Source of the DNA: Luteibacter sp.
GTDB lineage: Bacteria; Pseudomonadota; Gammaproteobacteria; Xanthomonadales; Rhodanobacteraceae
Assembly (NCBI RefSeq): GCF_009912395.1
Contig: NZ_WNDO01000001.1
Span: 248,001 to 312,000 of the forward strand
Length of the DNA stretch: 64,000 nucleotides
Direction: 5' to 3'
In this document: in pieces, positions 11,194-19,060 of the stretch
Position numbering within the stretch: position 1 is the first letter of the stretch
Layout: each line of letters opens with the position of its first letter
The notes under the pieces: generated by a model
Told to the model about the DNA's origin: nothing
The model's input: the letters and a program-made list of their open reading frames with translations, nothing else
The model's database searches: none
Translations under genes and position numbers: made by a program

Positions 11194-12987
11194 TTACTGG
11201 ACAGCCTTCAGCGTGACGCCCGTGAACGCCGAGTAGCCACGCACCTTGATGTAGTACGTGCCGGGGGTCGACACGGTCAGGGTGCAGGTCTCGTTGTTGC
11301 CGGCGACGTACGGACGGCAGTCGTAGGTCGTCGTGGTCGGGGCGGCGCCACGACGCACGTACAGGTCGGCGTCGCCGGTGCCACCGGCGATCGACACGAC
11401 GAGGGTACCCGCCGCCGCGTTCACCGAGTAGCTCAGCTCCTGGTTAGCGCTACCGGCCAGGCCGGTCTGGTTCAGCAGCACGGTACCACCGGTGCCACCC
11501 GAGCAGCTCACGCCCACCGCCGCGAAGGCGGAGGTCACGTCGGCCTTGGTGAAGCCAAGGTCCTGCGCGGCGGTTTCGACACCGCAAGCGCCGCTGTTGA
11601 AGGTGCTGTTGGCCTGCCAGTAGAGCTTGTTGGCGCGAGCCATGGCCTGGAAGGCGGTCTTGGTGTTCCAACCAGTCTTCTTGGCCAGCAGGCAGAACGC
11701 CTTGTTGTACACACCCGAGGAGTAGTGCACATCGAGGCTGCTGGTGTAGTTGGCGGCGTTGTCGATCGAGCGACCGTCCTGGGTCGGGTTGCACATGTAG
11801 CGCAGCGCACCGTTGCCCTTGAAGATCTCGGCACCCACCAGCCAGTCGTTCACACCGTTGCGGTCGTAGTACTCGACCGTCTCGCCGGCCATGTCCGAGA
11901 AGGCTTCGTTCATGCCACCGGACTGGCCGCTGTAGGTCAGGTTCGAGTTCTGCTCGGTGTAGCCATGGCTGATTTCATGGCCGGTCACGTCGAGCGCCAC
12001 CAGCGGATAGAACGTGCTGGCACCGTCGCCGAAGGTCATCGAGCTGCCGTCCCAGAAGGCATTCTCGTAGCTGGTGCCGTAGTGCACCTTCATGACCAGC
12101 ACCATGTTCAACGGCGGCGCGCCGTTGTAAGCCTGGTACATGTCGTGGACCACGCCACCGAAGTGGTGCGCATCATTGATCGGGCCGTAGGCACCGTTGA
12201 TGGCGTCACCGCTGGAGTTCGGGCAGGTGAAGGTCCACAGCGTGCCGGAGCCCGACGTGGCGTGGTTCATGTTGTACGAACGCACGTTCGCGTTCTGCGC
12301 CGTACAGCTCGTACCCGACTGGGTCACGTCGAGGTAGGCCAGTCCGTTGGCGCCCCAGGTGTACTGGCCGGTCTTCTGGTTGCCGCCCGGGCCGGTGGCG
12401 TTCGCGTAGGTCAGGCCGTCCCACTGCGAGATGATCTCGCCGGTGTTGGCATCGACGAAGGCCGTCGGACGCGACGGATGGTCACCGCCGACGAAGAACG
12501 AGGTGAGGTAGACCAGACGGGCGGGCGCGCCGTCCTGCGGATAGACGTAGAGATCGGCCTTCGCGTTTTCCGGCTTGGCGGCGCTCAAGGCGGTGGCGTT
12601 GCGGGCCAGCGTAGCGATGGCGCGGGTCTGGTCGAGCTTCGGCGACACCGAAGCGATATCGACCTGCAGGTCGGACGAGACCACGCCGTTGGCGACGAGG
12701 GCATTGCCCTGGGCATCCTGTTCCACGGCGATGGTGTGGCCGAAGACCGGCACACCCTTGAAGGTCTGCTGCATGCGGACGGTCTGGGTTCCCCGGACGG
12801 TGGGTGCCGACGCCTTGGCGACGAAACCGTTGTCCGACGACAGACCCAGTTTCACGGCCAGCTGCGATACCGGTGCGGCGCCCAGGCTCTGTGCCTGGAG
12901 CGCCTGCTCCGATGCCGCCGAGGCGATTGACGTACCCGCGATCGCCAGCGAGGCGACAAGGAGTTTCAAGCGAACATGACGTGCCAT
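11194..12987 (-). CDS. Secreted M4 (thermolysin/vibriolysin-type) zinc metalloprotease with PPC domain
   Basis: A 597-residue preproenzyme with a signal peptide (about residues 1-24) and an FTP/PepSY-like propeptide to about residue 195. The M4 catalytic domain has zinc ligands His337 and His341 with catalytic Glu338 in HEISH, and the third ligand Glu361 in NEAFSD. A C-terminal PPC domain spans about residues 510-597 and is usually removed during maturation. It resembles elastase or vibriolysin enzymes exported by type II secretion. The start at 12987 is preceded by a strong GGAGGAGG site. The gene is monocistronic and has its own terminator. Confidence 0.96.
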   Translation of the reverse strand: MARHVRLKLLVASLAIAGTSIASAASEQALQAQSLGAAPVSQLAVKLGLSSDNGFVAKASAPTVRGTQTVRMQQTFKGVPVFGHTIAVEQDAQGNALVANGVVSSDLQVDIASVSPKLDQTRAIATLARNATALSAAKPENAKADLYVYPQDGAPARLVYLTSFFVGGDHPSRPTAFVDANTGEIISQWDGLTYANATGPGGNQKTGQYTWGANGLAYLDVTQSGTSCTAQNANVRSYNMNHATSGSGTLWTFTCPNSSGDAINGAYGPINDAHHFGGVVHDMYQAYNGAPPLNMVLVMKVHYGTSYENAFWDGSSMTFGDGASTFYPLVALDVTGHEISHGYTEQNSNLTYSGQSGGMNEAFSDMAGETVEYYDRNGVNDWLVGAEIFKGNGALRYMCNPTQDGRSIDNAANYTSSLDVHYSSGVYNKAFCLLAKKTGWNTKTAFQAMARANKLYWQANSTFNSGACGVETAAQDLGFTKADVTSAFAAVGVSCSGGTGGTVLLNQTGLAGSANQELSYSVNAAAGTLVVSIAGGTGDADLYVRRGAAPTTTTYDCRPYVAGNNETCTLTVSTPGTYYIKVRGYSAFTGVTLKAVQ

Positions 12988-13355
12988 TACGTTCCTCCTC
13001 CAGGAAAGGGCCGCACGAAACCATTGCGGTCGGCGGACCACATTCCGAAACGATATGAAAGTCGCGCCGGATGGCGCGAAGCCCGTACAGATGCAGCAAA
13101 CCCCGTGCTGATCCGATGCGCCGCCTTTTTCCTGTAGTCCCTCGCAAGAGCGGAGCGGAACCGGAACAAGGGCACATCGGCGATGCGTCGCGTCGATGCC
13201 CCACGGAGCCGACCGCTGGCCTCCCCGCCAGCAGTCCTTGTCAACCTAGCGCAAGTTATCGCGGACGACTACCTAGGGATTTCCCTAGTCATGGGAAAAA
13301 AGCGATGCTAGACACATCGCCGTCGCACGAACTTGCCGTTAAAGGGGAAAGGTCC
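12988..13355. other. Divergent intergenic region between M4 protease and DUF4279 genes
   Basis: This 368-base gap separates two divergent genes and must hold both promoters. The clearest structure is the inverted repeat CTAGGGA-TT-TCCCTAG at 13273-13288, a candidate operator. No convincing -35/-10 pair was identified. Short open frames cross the gap but have no ribosome-binding site or family signature. Confidence 0.6.
13273..13288. promoter_or_regulatory. Inverted repeat, candidate operator
   Basis: CTAGGGA, two bases, TCCCTAG: a perfect 7-base dyad about 68 bases before the DUF4279 start and about 285 bases before the protease start. No T-run follows on either strand, so it is more likely a protein-binding site than a terminator. 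The binding protein is unknown. Confidence 0.4.
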
Positions 13356-13859
13356 ATGATCGACACGACGACAGCGGCCGACGATCTTCACGATCGTGCG
13401 CCGCGCGTACGCGCCTCGTTCCGACTGACGTCGGAGCGCCATCTTGTCGATCACCTCAAGGACGAGTTCGGTTTCGACGCGGCGCGCACCTGGCAAAAGG
13501 GCGACCTGGACGACACGCGCATCAACCAGCGACGCGCCCACGGCTGGTGCCTGCCCATGCCCGAATGCGCCACTTACTCTACCGACACGGCGTTGCGTGA
13601 ACTGCTCGACGCGTTGCGCCCGCGCCAGGACGCCATCGTCGCGGCCATACGCGCCCTGGAACTGGACGCGCACTTCCACCTCGAGGTGGACGTACACCCG
13701 GGCCACCTTCCCGCCTGTTTCTGGTCGGAAGGAAACATCCGTGGCGTGGCCGCCTACGGCGCATCGCTGCATGCGCAGCTTTTCGACGCACCGTCGGAAC
13801 GGCGGGTGGATCAGAGCATGCCGGTTTCGAGCTTGGCGGCATCCGACATCATGGCGTGA
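13356..13859 (+). CDS. DUF4279 domain protein
   Basis: A 167-residue cytoplasmic protein whose N-terminal part (RASFRLTSERHLVDHLKDEF) and central part (LRELLDALRPRQDAIVAAI) resemble the DUF4279 family. Members occur as stand-alone genes and in possible immunity contexts; the function is unknown. The start at 13356 is chosen because AAAGGGGAAAGG lies immediately before it. Its last 49 bases overlap the 3' end of sufT on the other strand, so the two mRNAs are complementary at their tails. Confidence 0.68.
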   Translation: MIDTTTAADDLHDRAPRVRASFRLTSERHLVDHLKDEFGFDAARTWQKGDLDDTRINQRRAHGWCLPMPECATYSTDTALRELLDALRPRQDAIVAAIRALELDAHFHLEVDVHPGHLPACFWSEGNIRGVAAYGASLHAQLFDAPSERRVDQSMPVSSLAASDIMA

Positions 13860-14368
13860 TTCCAGGGCGGGTCGAACACGAGATCGACATCCGCCTCGAT
13901 CACGGTGGGAATCATCTCCAGCTTGGTCCGCACATCGTCCACGAGGATATCGCCCATGCCGCAACCGGGCGCGGTCAAGGTCATCTTCACGTAGGCCTTG
14001 CGGCCGCCTTCTTCGCTGGTTTCCAGGCTGACGTCGTAGACCAGTCCCAGCTCCACCACGTTGATGGGAATCTCAGGGTCGAAGCAGGTGCGCAACTGCT
14101 GCCACACGAGCTTTTCCACGTCCTCGTCGGAGGCGTCGTCAGGCAGCTCGATCGGGCGCGGCGGCTCCTTGCCCAGCGCATCAGCGTCGTTGCCGGCGAT
14201 GCGGAACAGGTTGCCTTCCACGTAGACGGTAAAGCTGCCGCCCAGGGCCTGGGTGATGTAGCCGATCTGCCCGGCCGGGAGCGTGACCGTCTCTCCCTGG
14301 GGCACCATGACCGCCTGGCAGTCGCGCTCTAGGGTGAAGGGTTCGCTGCTGAGGCTGAAACCGCTCAT
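13811..14368 (-). CDS. sufT: Putative Fe-S cluster assembly protein SufT
   Basis: A 185-residue protein. The N-terminal part (about 1-90) is a SufT-specific region, and the C-terminal part is a MIP18/DUF59 domain with DPEIPINVVELGLVYDV and the cysteine motif TAPGCGMGD, followed by FDPPWN. SufT helps mature Fe-S proteins under high demand. The start at 14368 has an AGGA site and gives the standard N-terminus (MSGFSLSSEPF); a longer upstream frame is not supported. No other suf genes are nearby. The stop lies inside the converging DUF4279 gene. Confidence 0.9.
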   Translation of the reverse strand: MSGFSLSSEPFTLERDCQAVMVPQGETVTLPAGQIGYITQALGGSFTVYVEGNLFRIAGNDADALGKEPPRPIELPDDASDEDVEKLVWQQLRTCFDPEIPINVVELGLVYDVSLETSEEGGRKAYVKMTLTAPGCGMGDILVDDVRTKLEMIPTVIEADVDLVFDPPWNHAMMSDAAKLETGML

Positions 14369-14556
14369 GAAAATCCTGTGGGGGGCCGCGCCGCGGCCGC
14401 GAAGTCGACAATTATGCGCTGGCAGGTGGCCTGCCGTAAGCGTTTTCCTACAGGTCGGGGCGAGGGCCTCGCCGCTCAAGGGCACGATCCGCCCACAGCG
14501 GCTATGATGCGCGCTTTGCCCGGATTCCCCATCCATGCCCATCCCGAGCCCGATCC

Positions 14557-14997
14557 ATGGCGGTTGATCCCGCCCGCCGCCTCGCCAGCGTGCTGTTTGG
14601 CGCTGTCTGCGCCGTGGTGTTCGGCTTCGCGGCCGGTGTCGTCTGGATGGTCCCCTGCATGATGTTCGGGCGTGCCCTACCCTCCCTGGTGCTCCCGGCC
14701 GGGTGGTTGCTCGGGTTGGTGGTGCGCCGCTGGCTGCGCTTCGATGGTGTCCTGGGCGCGACGCTGGCGGCCCTGGCCACCCTGGTGGCCGCCGCTTATA
14801 CGGCCTGCCTCGTCGTGGCCGCCACCATTTCCGGCATGATGGGCGTCGGCTTCGTCCAGGCCATCGCCGACGCCGGCCCGGGCATGCTGCTGGGGCTGGC
14901 GCGGATCGCACAGGGCCCCTCGGAACTGGGACTCTACGTGGCTGGCGCACTGCTGGCCGCCATCACCGCCCTGCCCATCAAACGCTCCCGCGCCTGA
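14557..14997 (+). CDS. Hypothetical four-helix membrane protein
   Basis: A 146-residue, strongly hydrophobic protein with four predicted membrane helices and a short basic C-terminus (KRSRA). I do not recognise the family and see no conserved polar residues inside the helices that would suggest transport or catalysis. The ribosome-binding site is weak. It lies between divergent sufT and a sigma-factor gene that starts about 100 bases downstream. Co-transcription with the sigma factor is possible but not shown. Confidence 0.65.
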   Translation: MAVDPARRLASVLFGAVCAVVFGFAAGVVWMVPCMMFGRALPSLVLPAGWLLGLVVRRWLRFDGVLGATLAALATLVAAAYTACLVVAATISGMMGVGFVQAIADAGPGMLLGLARIAQGPSELGLYVAGALLAAITALPIKRSRA

Positions 14998-15095
14998 CTT
15001 CATGACCGGTAAATGCCGCCTCGATCAGGATAAACGCAAGAAATCCCGTCAACCGGCGCTGGCCGATCGCGTTTAGCGGAGTGAACCAAGGCGTT

Positions 15096-15719
15096 ATGGA
15101 GCACGAGGATGGCAAGACTGACGAAACGGACGACGCCGTGAACGGCTCGCTCGCGCTCGACACCGCCTCGCTCGAGGACATCCGCGACGTTCCCGCGAAC
15201 ATGAACGCTTTCCTGGCGGGCATCGAGCGTCGGGCATGGCGCATGGCGGAAATCCACCTGGGCAACCGTGACGACGCGATGGATGCCGTCCAGGACGCCA
15301 TGCTCCGCCTCGTCAGGCACTACGGCGAAAAGCCCGCTGGCGAGTGGACTCCATTGTTCTGGGGCATCCTCCGCCGCCGCATCGTCGATTTGCAGCGCCG
15401 TCGGAAGGTCCGCTCGATCGTGGTCGGCTGGATCGGCGGTGGCCGGGACGACGAAGGCGACGAACTGCCCAGCTGGGATCCGGCCGACGACGCGCCCGAC
15501 CCCTCGGCGCGATTGCAGGACTCGCAGGCCTACTCCGACATTGTCGGTGCCCTGCGCAGGCTGCCCAGGAGCAAGCGAGAGGCCTTAACCTTCCGCGTGA
15601 TGGAAGGTCTCGACGTGGCGGAAACGGCCGCCGCGATGGGCTGCTCGGATGGCAGCGTGAAGACACACCTTTCGCGCGCGATGCATGCGCTGCGCGATCA
15701 ACTGGAGGCATGGCGATGA
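15096..15719 (+). CDS. RNA polymerase sigma factor (sigma-70 family, ECF-like)
   Basis: A protein of about 207 residues. Region 2 is visible as NRDDAMDAVQDAMLRLVRHYG with WTPLFWGILRRRIVDLQRRR, and region 4 as a helix-turn-helix near residues 160-200 (VAETAAAMGCSDGSVKTHLSRAM). An acidic linker of about 35 residues joins them. There is no region 1.1 or 3, as in ECF sigma factors. The ATG at 15096 has AAGG four bases upstream; a GTG at 15081 is the alternative. The next gene overlaps its stop codon (ATGA) and encodes a one-helix membrane protein, the usual position of an anti-sigma factor. Confidence 0.88.
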   Translation: MEHEDGKTDETDDAVNGSLALDTASLEDIRDVPANMNAFLAGIERRAWRMAEIHLGNRDDAMDAVQDAMLRLVRHYGEKPAGEWTPLFWGILRRRIVDLQRRRKVRSIVVGWIGGGRDDEGDELPSWDPADDAPDPSARLQDSQAYSDIVGALRRLPRSKREALTFRVMEGLDVAETAAAMGCSDGSVKTHLSRAMHALRDQLEAWR

Positions 15720-16099
15720 GCCAGTACGATCGAAACATCGAACGTCGCGCCCGGGAGCTTTACCTGCGGGCCAGCCGGGACGTGGATCCGGCGACGGCTG
15801 GGCGCCTGCGCGCCGCCCGCCGCACCGCCATGGCCGGCCCCCGCGAATCCATGGCCCGACGCCTGCTGATTCCGGCCAGCGCCTTTGCCATGGTCGCCCT
15901 TGCCACCCTCATGGTCTGGCAGCCGGGTGGTGGCGGCAACGCCGTGGAATCCTCGGCCATCGGCCAAGTGATGGAAAGCGAGTCGCCGAGCGACCTCCCG
16001 CCCGATGCCGACAGCGCCGATCCGAGCCTGTACCAGAACCTGCAGTTCTACAGCTGGCTGGCCTACAACGACGCCCCGTCGTCGTCTTCGCACAAGTGA
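15716..16099 (+). CDS. Single-pass membrane protein in anti-sigma position
   Basis: A 127-residue protein with an N-terminal charged region (about 1-45), one membrane helix near residues 50-68, and an acidic Ser/Asp/Pro-rich external tail. Its ATG overlaps the sigma-factor stop codon, which indicates stoichiometric co-translation. This gene order is typical of ECF sigma and anti-sigma pairs, but no ZAS zinc motif (HxxxCxxC) is visible. The anti-sigma role is inferred from position and topology only. Confidence 0.65.
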   Translation: MSQYDRNIERRARELYLRASRDVDPATAGRLRAARRTAMAGPRESMARRLLIPASAFAMVALATLMVWQPGGGGNAVESSAIGQVMESESPSDLPPDADSADPSLYQNLQFYSWLAYNDAPSSSSHK

Positions 16100-16104
16100 T
16101 AGCC

Positions 16105-16704
16105 ATGCGTCGCCTCGCTCTACCGCTCACCGTGCTGCTCGTCTTCGCCGCGCCCCTGGCGGCAGACGCGCAGGACCGGCCGCCCCCGCCGTCACATGGC
16201 GAGATGCAGCCACCTGCGGGTCCGTTGCCGTCGCCGCGCGCGTGGAAGGACCTCTCGCCGCAGGATCAGGACATCCTCAAACCGCTCGAGCACGACTGGG
16301 ACGGCTTCAAGCCCGAAAAGCAGTCGCGCTTCCTGGGTAAGGCCCTGCAATGGCGCTCGTTGCCGTCCGACCGGCGCGCCGAGATCCGCGACCGCATCGA
16401 CCACTGGCAGAAGATGACACCGGAAGAGCGGGCCCAGGCCCGGGCAAACCATGAGAAGTTCAAGGAACTGACGCCCGAGCAGCGCCAGAAGCTGCACGAC
16501 GCCTTCGAACGCTTCAACCACCTCTCGCCGACGCAGCGCCAGGCGATCGAGGAAAAGTGGCGCAACCAGACGCCGGAACAGCGTCACCAGTGGGTCGACA
16601 ACCTCGGCCCCAACGATGCCCTGCCGCCGCCTCCGCCGCCCCCGGGTGGGCAACCCCCACCGCATGGCGGTTATCCGCCGGCCCCGCCTCCCTCGGCCCG
16701 CTGA
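16105..16704 (+). CDS. Secreted DUF3106 protein with proline-rich tail
   Basis: A 199-residue protein with a signal peptide (about 1-23, ending AADAQ). Its DUF3106 region consists of repeated helical units with W/F spacing (WKDLSPQDQ, WRSLPSDRRAEI, WQKMTPEERA, FKELTPEQRQ, FNHLSPTQRQ, WRNQTPEQR), about 15-20 residues apart. A tail of roughly 25 residues is mostly Pro and Gly. The gene follows the sigma/membrane-protein pair by five bases and probably shares its transcript. It may be the envelope component of that regulatory cassette. Its biochemical role is unknown. Confidence 0.8.
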   Translation: MRRLALPLTVLLVFAAPLAADAQDRPPPPSHGEMQPPAGPLPSPRAWKDLSPQDQDILKPLEHDWDGFKPEKQSRFLGKALQWRSLPSDRRAEIRDRIDHWQKMTPEERAQARANHEKFKELTPEQRQKLHDAFERFNHLSPTQRQAIEEKWRNQTPEQRHQWVDNLGPNDALPPPPPPPGGQPPPHGGYPPAPPPSAR

Positions 16705-16765
16705 GCCCGGCCCACGGGCAGGCACCGGCCCAGCGGCGATGCGCTCCAGGCGGTAAGATGGGTGG

Positions 16766-17338
16766 ATGAGCACATCTCCCCTCGACTTCCTCCTCGAGCG
16801 CCGCTCGGTCCCCTCGCGCCAGCTCACCGAACCGGCCCCGGACGACGCGCAGCTGCGTCGTCTCATCGATGCCGCGATCCGTGTGCCCGACCACGGCAAG
16901 CTCGATCCCTTCCGCATCCGCATCCTGCGCGGCGACGCCAAGCGCGAGTTCGGCCGACGGCTCGCCAGGCGCGCCGTAGAGGCCAATCCGGACCTCTCCG
17001 ACGCCAAGCGCGACAAGGAGCGCAACCGCTACGAGCACGCGCCCCTGGTCCTCGTCGTCACGGCGAAGATCGACGGCGACAGCAAGGTGCCCGAGCTGGA
17101 GCAGCAGATCACGGCCGGGTGCGTAGCCTACAACCTCATGCTCGGCGTGCAGGCCCTGGATTTCGGCGCGCAGTGGCTCACCGGGTGGGCCGCCTACGAT
17201 CGTGAGGTCGCCAAGCTGCTCGACATGAAGAAGAGTGAGCATGTCGTGGGCTTTTTGCACATCGGCACGCCGTCGATGGTGGCACCCGAACGCGAGCGCC
17301 CGCGCTACGACGACATCGTCAGCGAATGGACTCCGTGA
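16766..17338 (+). CDS. Nitroreductase family protein, YdjA-like
   Basis: A 190-residue FMN-dependent nitroreductase-fold protein. It has the FMN-contacting start LLERRSVPSRQL, the VPDHGKLDPFRI segment and a central GCVAYNLMLGVQALDFG helix. The short length and the RRS start match the YdjA branch, minimal nitroreductases without the long C-terminal extension. The physiological substrate is unknown. The following exonuclease gene starts 13 bases before its stop, so the two are translationally coupled. Confidence 0.86.
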   Translation: MSTSPLDFLLERRSVPSRQLTEPAPDDAQLRRLIDAAIRVPDHGKLDPFRIRILRGDAKREFGRRLARRAVEANPDLSDAKRDKERNRYEHAPLVLVVTAKIDGDSKVPELEQQITAGCVAYNLMLGVQALDFGAQWLTGWAAYDREVAKLLDMKKSEHVVGFLHIGTPSMVAPERERPRYDDIVSEWTP

Positions 17339-18225
17339 GCGGCGATTCCCTCGTCCACCTGGTGGACGGCAGCCTCTATGTGTTTCGCGCCTGGCATTCG
17401 ATGCCGGACGAGTTTCACGACCACGAAGGTCATCCGGTCAACGCCGTCCACGGCTTCACGCGGTTCCTTTGCGAACTGTTGGAACGCAGCCGGGCGGAGC
17501 ATATCGCGGTGGCTTTCGACGCGTCGCTCACCACCTCGTTCCGCAACGCGATCTACCCCGCCTACAAGGCGAACCGCGAACTGCCGCCGCCTGATCTCGA
17601 ACGCCAGTTCGGGGTGTGCCGGGAGATCGCCGCCGCGCTCGGCCTCACCGTCCTGAACGACCACCAGTACGAGGCCGACGATCTGATCGGCAGTGCCTTG
17701 TGGGGCCTGCGCGTGCACGGTTTCCGTGGCGTCATCGTCTCGGCGGACAAGGACTTCGGCCAACTCCTCGGCGAACACGACGAGCAATGGGATTTCGCCA
17801 AGAACGTGAGGTGGGGCCCCGCCGGGGTGTTCGAACGCCTGGGCGTGCATCCTCACCAGGTGGCCGACTACCTCGCCTTGTGCGGTGACGCCGTGGACAA
17901 CATCCCCGGCGTACCCGGTATCGGTGCGAAGACCGCCGCCGCCCTGCTCGGTCACTTCGGCAGCCTCGACGCCGTGCTCGAACGCATCGACGAGGTGCCT
18001 TACCTGCGCATCCGTGGCGCCGCGGCTTGTGCGGCACGACTGCGCGAACATGCGGACCAGGCCTTGCTCTGCCGTCGCCTGACACGCATCGCGCTGGACA
18101 TCGCCGTCGCCGAAACGGCGGACGCCCTGAGCCGCCGCCAAGGCGACGTCGCGACGATCGACGCCCTCTGCGAGCGTCTTCGCTTCGGCCCCCTGACCCG
18201 CACCCGCCTGCGCGCCCTCCTGTAG
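17326..18225 (+). CDS. Stand-alone 5'-3' exonuclease (FEN/ExoIX-like)
   Basis: A 299-residue protein with the PIN-like 5' nuclease domain: HLVDGSLYVFRAW carries the first metal-binding Asp, FDASLTTSFRNAIYPAYKANR is the bridge region, and YEADDLIG and SADKDFGQLL hold the acidic cluster. The H3TH DNA-binding motif is DNIPGVPGIGAKTAAALL. It equals the N-terminal domain of DNA polymerase I without a polymerase part. Such enzymes remove RNA primers or flaps. It overlaps the upstream nitroreductase gene, and its TAG stop is the first TAG of a REP unit. Confidence 0.92.
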   Translation: MDSVSGDSLVHLVDGSLYVFRAWHSMPDEFHDHEGHPVNAVHGFTRFLCELLERSRAEHIAVAFDASLTTSFRNAIYPAYKANRELPPPDLERQFGVCREIAAALGLTVLNDHQYEADDLIGSALWGLRVHGFRGVIVSADKDFGQLLGEHDEQWDFAKNVRWGPAGVFERLGVHPHQVADYLALCGDAVDNIPGVPGIGAKTAAALLGHFGSLDAVLERIDEVPYLRIRGAAACAARLREHADQALLCRRLTRIALDIAVAETADALSRRQGDVATIDALCERLRFGPLTRTRLRALL

Positions 18226-18287
18226 GAGCGCGCTGGCGCGCGATGGGATGTGCGACACGCCTGGATCGCGCGCCTGCGCGCCCCTAC
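18223..18287. repeat. REP pair, slightly diverged
   Basis: Two facing REP units with substitutions (GCGCTGGCGCG on the left, CGCGCCTGCGCGCCCCTA on the right). The left TAG is the stop codon of the exonuclease gene. It lies in the short gap before the Nudix gene. Confidence 0.88.
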
Positions 18288-18350
18288 CGATAGGCGGGCG
18301 TCACATGGACGCGCTACCCTTGTCAGGATCGACCCCATCCGGAGCCGCCC

Positions 18351-18935
18351 ATGCAGCACAGTCCCCTGCCCCACGCCTCGCCGATCCCCGACGATGCCAA
18401 CCTGCCGGAGGAAACCCTGCACAAGGCCAAGTGGCTCACGCTGAAGAAGCGCGGTCGCTGGGAGTACGTCGAGCGCAACAACCCCGGCGGGGCCGTGATC
18501 ATCCTGGCGGTGACGCCCGAAGATAAAGTCATCTTCGTCGAGCAATACCGCGTGTCGATCCTGAAGAACACCATCGAGATGCCGGCCGGCCTGGTCGGCG
18601 ATCTGGCCGGGGCGGAAGACGAAGATGTCCTGGTGGCCGCCAAGCGGGAGCTGGAGGAAGAAACCGGCTACGCCTGCGGCCACATCGAGTTCGTCCATGA
18701 AGGCCCGTCCTCGTCCGGCATGAGCACCGAAATGATCGCCTTCGCTCGCGCCTGGGACCTCGTCAAGGTCGGTGCGGGCGGCGGCGACGAGACCGAGAAC
18801 ATCATCGTCCACGAAGTGCCCCGCACCGAGGCAGGCAAGTGGCTGTTCGACCGCGCCGCCGAGGGTTTCTCGATCGATGCCAAGCTCTTCGCGGGCCTCT
18901 GGTTCATCGACCACCCCGAGGCGCATACTCGCTGA
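18351..18935 (+). CDS. Nudix hydrolase, ADP-ribose pyrophosphatase-like
   Basis: A 194-residue protein with a complete Nudix box: it begins at Gly in GDLAGAEDED and ends in RELEEETGY, which supplies the metal-binding glutamates. The flanking segments FVEQYRVSILKNTIEMPAG and SGMSTEMIAFAR resemble ADP-ribose/ADP-sugar pyrophosphatases of the NudF/NudE type, which use an EMPAG sequence before the box. It likely cleaves ADP-ribose or related nucleoside diphosphates. A GGAG site precedes the start and an intrinsic terminator follows. Confidence 0.88.
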   Translation: MQHSPLPHASPIPDDANLPEETLHKAKWLTLKKRGRWEYVERNNPGGAVIILAVTPEDKVIFVEQYRVSILKNTIEMPAGLVGDLAGAEDEDVLVAAKRELEEETGYACGHIEFVHEGPSSSGMSTEMIAFARAWDLVKVGAGGGDETENIIVHEVPRTEAGKWLFDRAAEGFSIDAKLFAGLWFIDHPEAHTR

Positions 18936-18956
18936 GACGCCGAATCGGCTCGCCCA

Positions 18957-18989
18957 CCCCGCCCAGAAAACCCGGGCGGGGCCGTTTTT
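18957..18989 (+). terminator. Rho-independent terminator after the Nudix gene
   Basis: CCCCGCCC and GGGCGGGG form an 8-base stem with a loop of about nine bases, followed after three bases by a run of five T. It lies 22 bases after the Nudix stop and ends about 70 bases before dnaE. Confidence 0.85.
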
Positions 18990-19060
18990 CGGTCCTGTCA
19001 ATTCTTGCCCCGTCCCCGTCCCCCGGTTAGCCTTTCCAATGGCCTACACCGGCGCCGTTC

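Noticed and set aside
11179-12930. A 583-codon antisense frame within the M4 protease gene
   Set aside because: The composition is a shadow (Val, Gly, Arg, His repeats). The minus strand has the complete HEISH protease with a signal peptide and ribosome-binding site.
14369-14950. A longer sufT reading frame
   Set aside because: The upstream part is Arg/Pro/Ser-rich shadow sequence opposite the membrane-protein gene. The ATG at 14368 has a ribosome-binding site.
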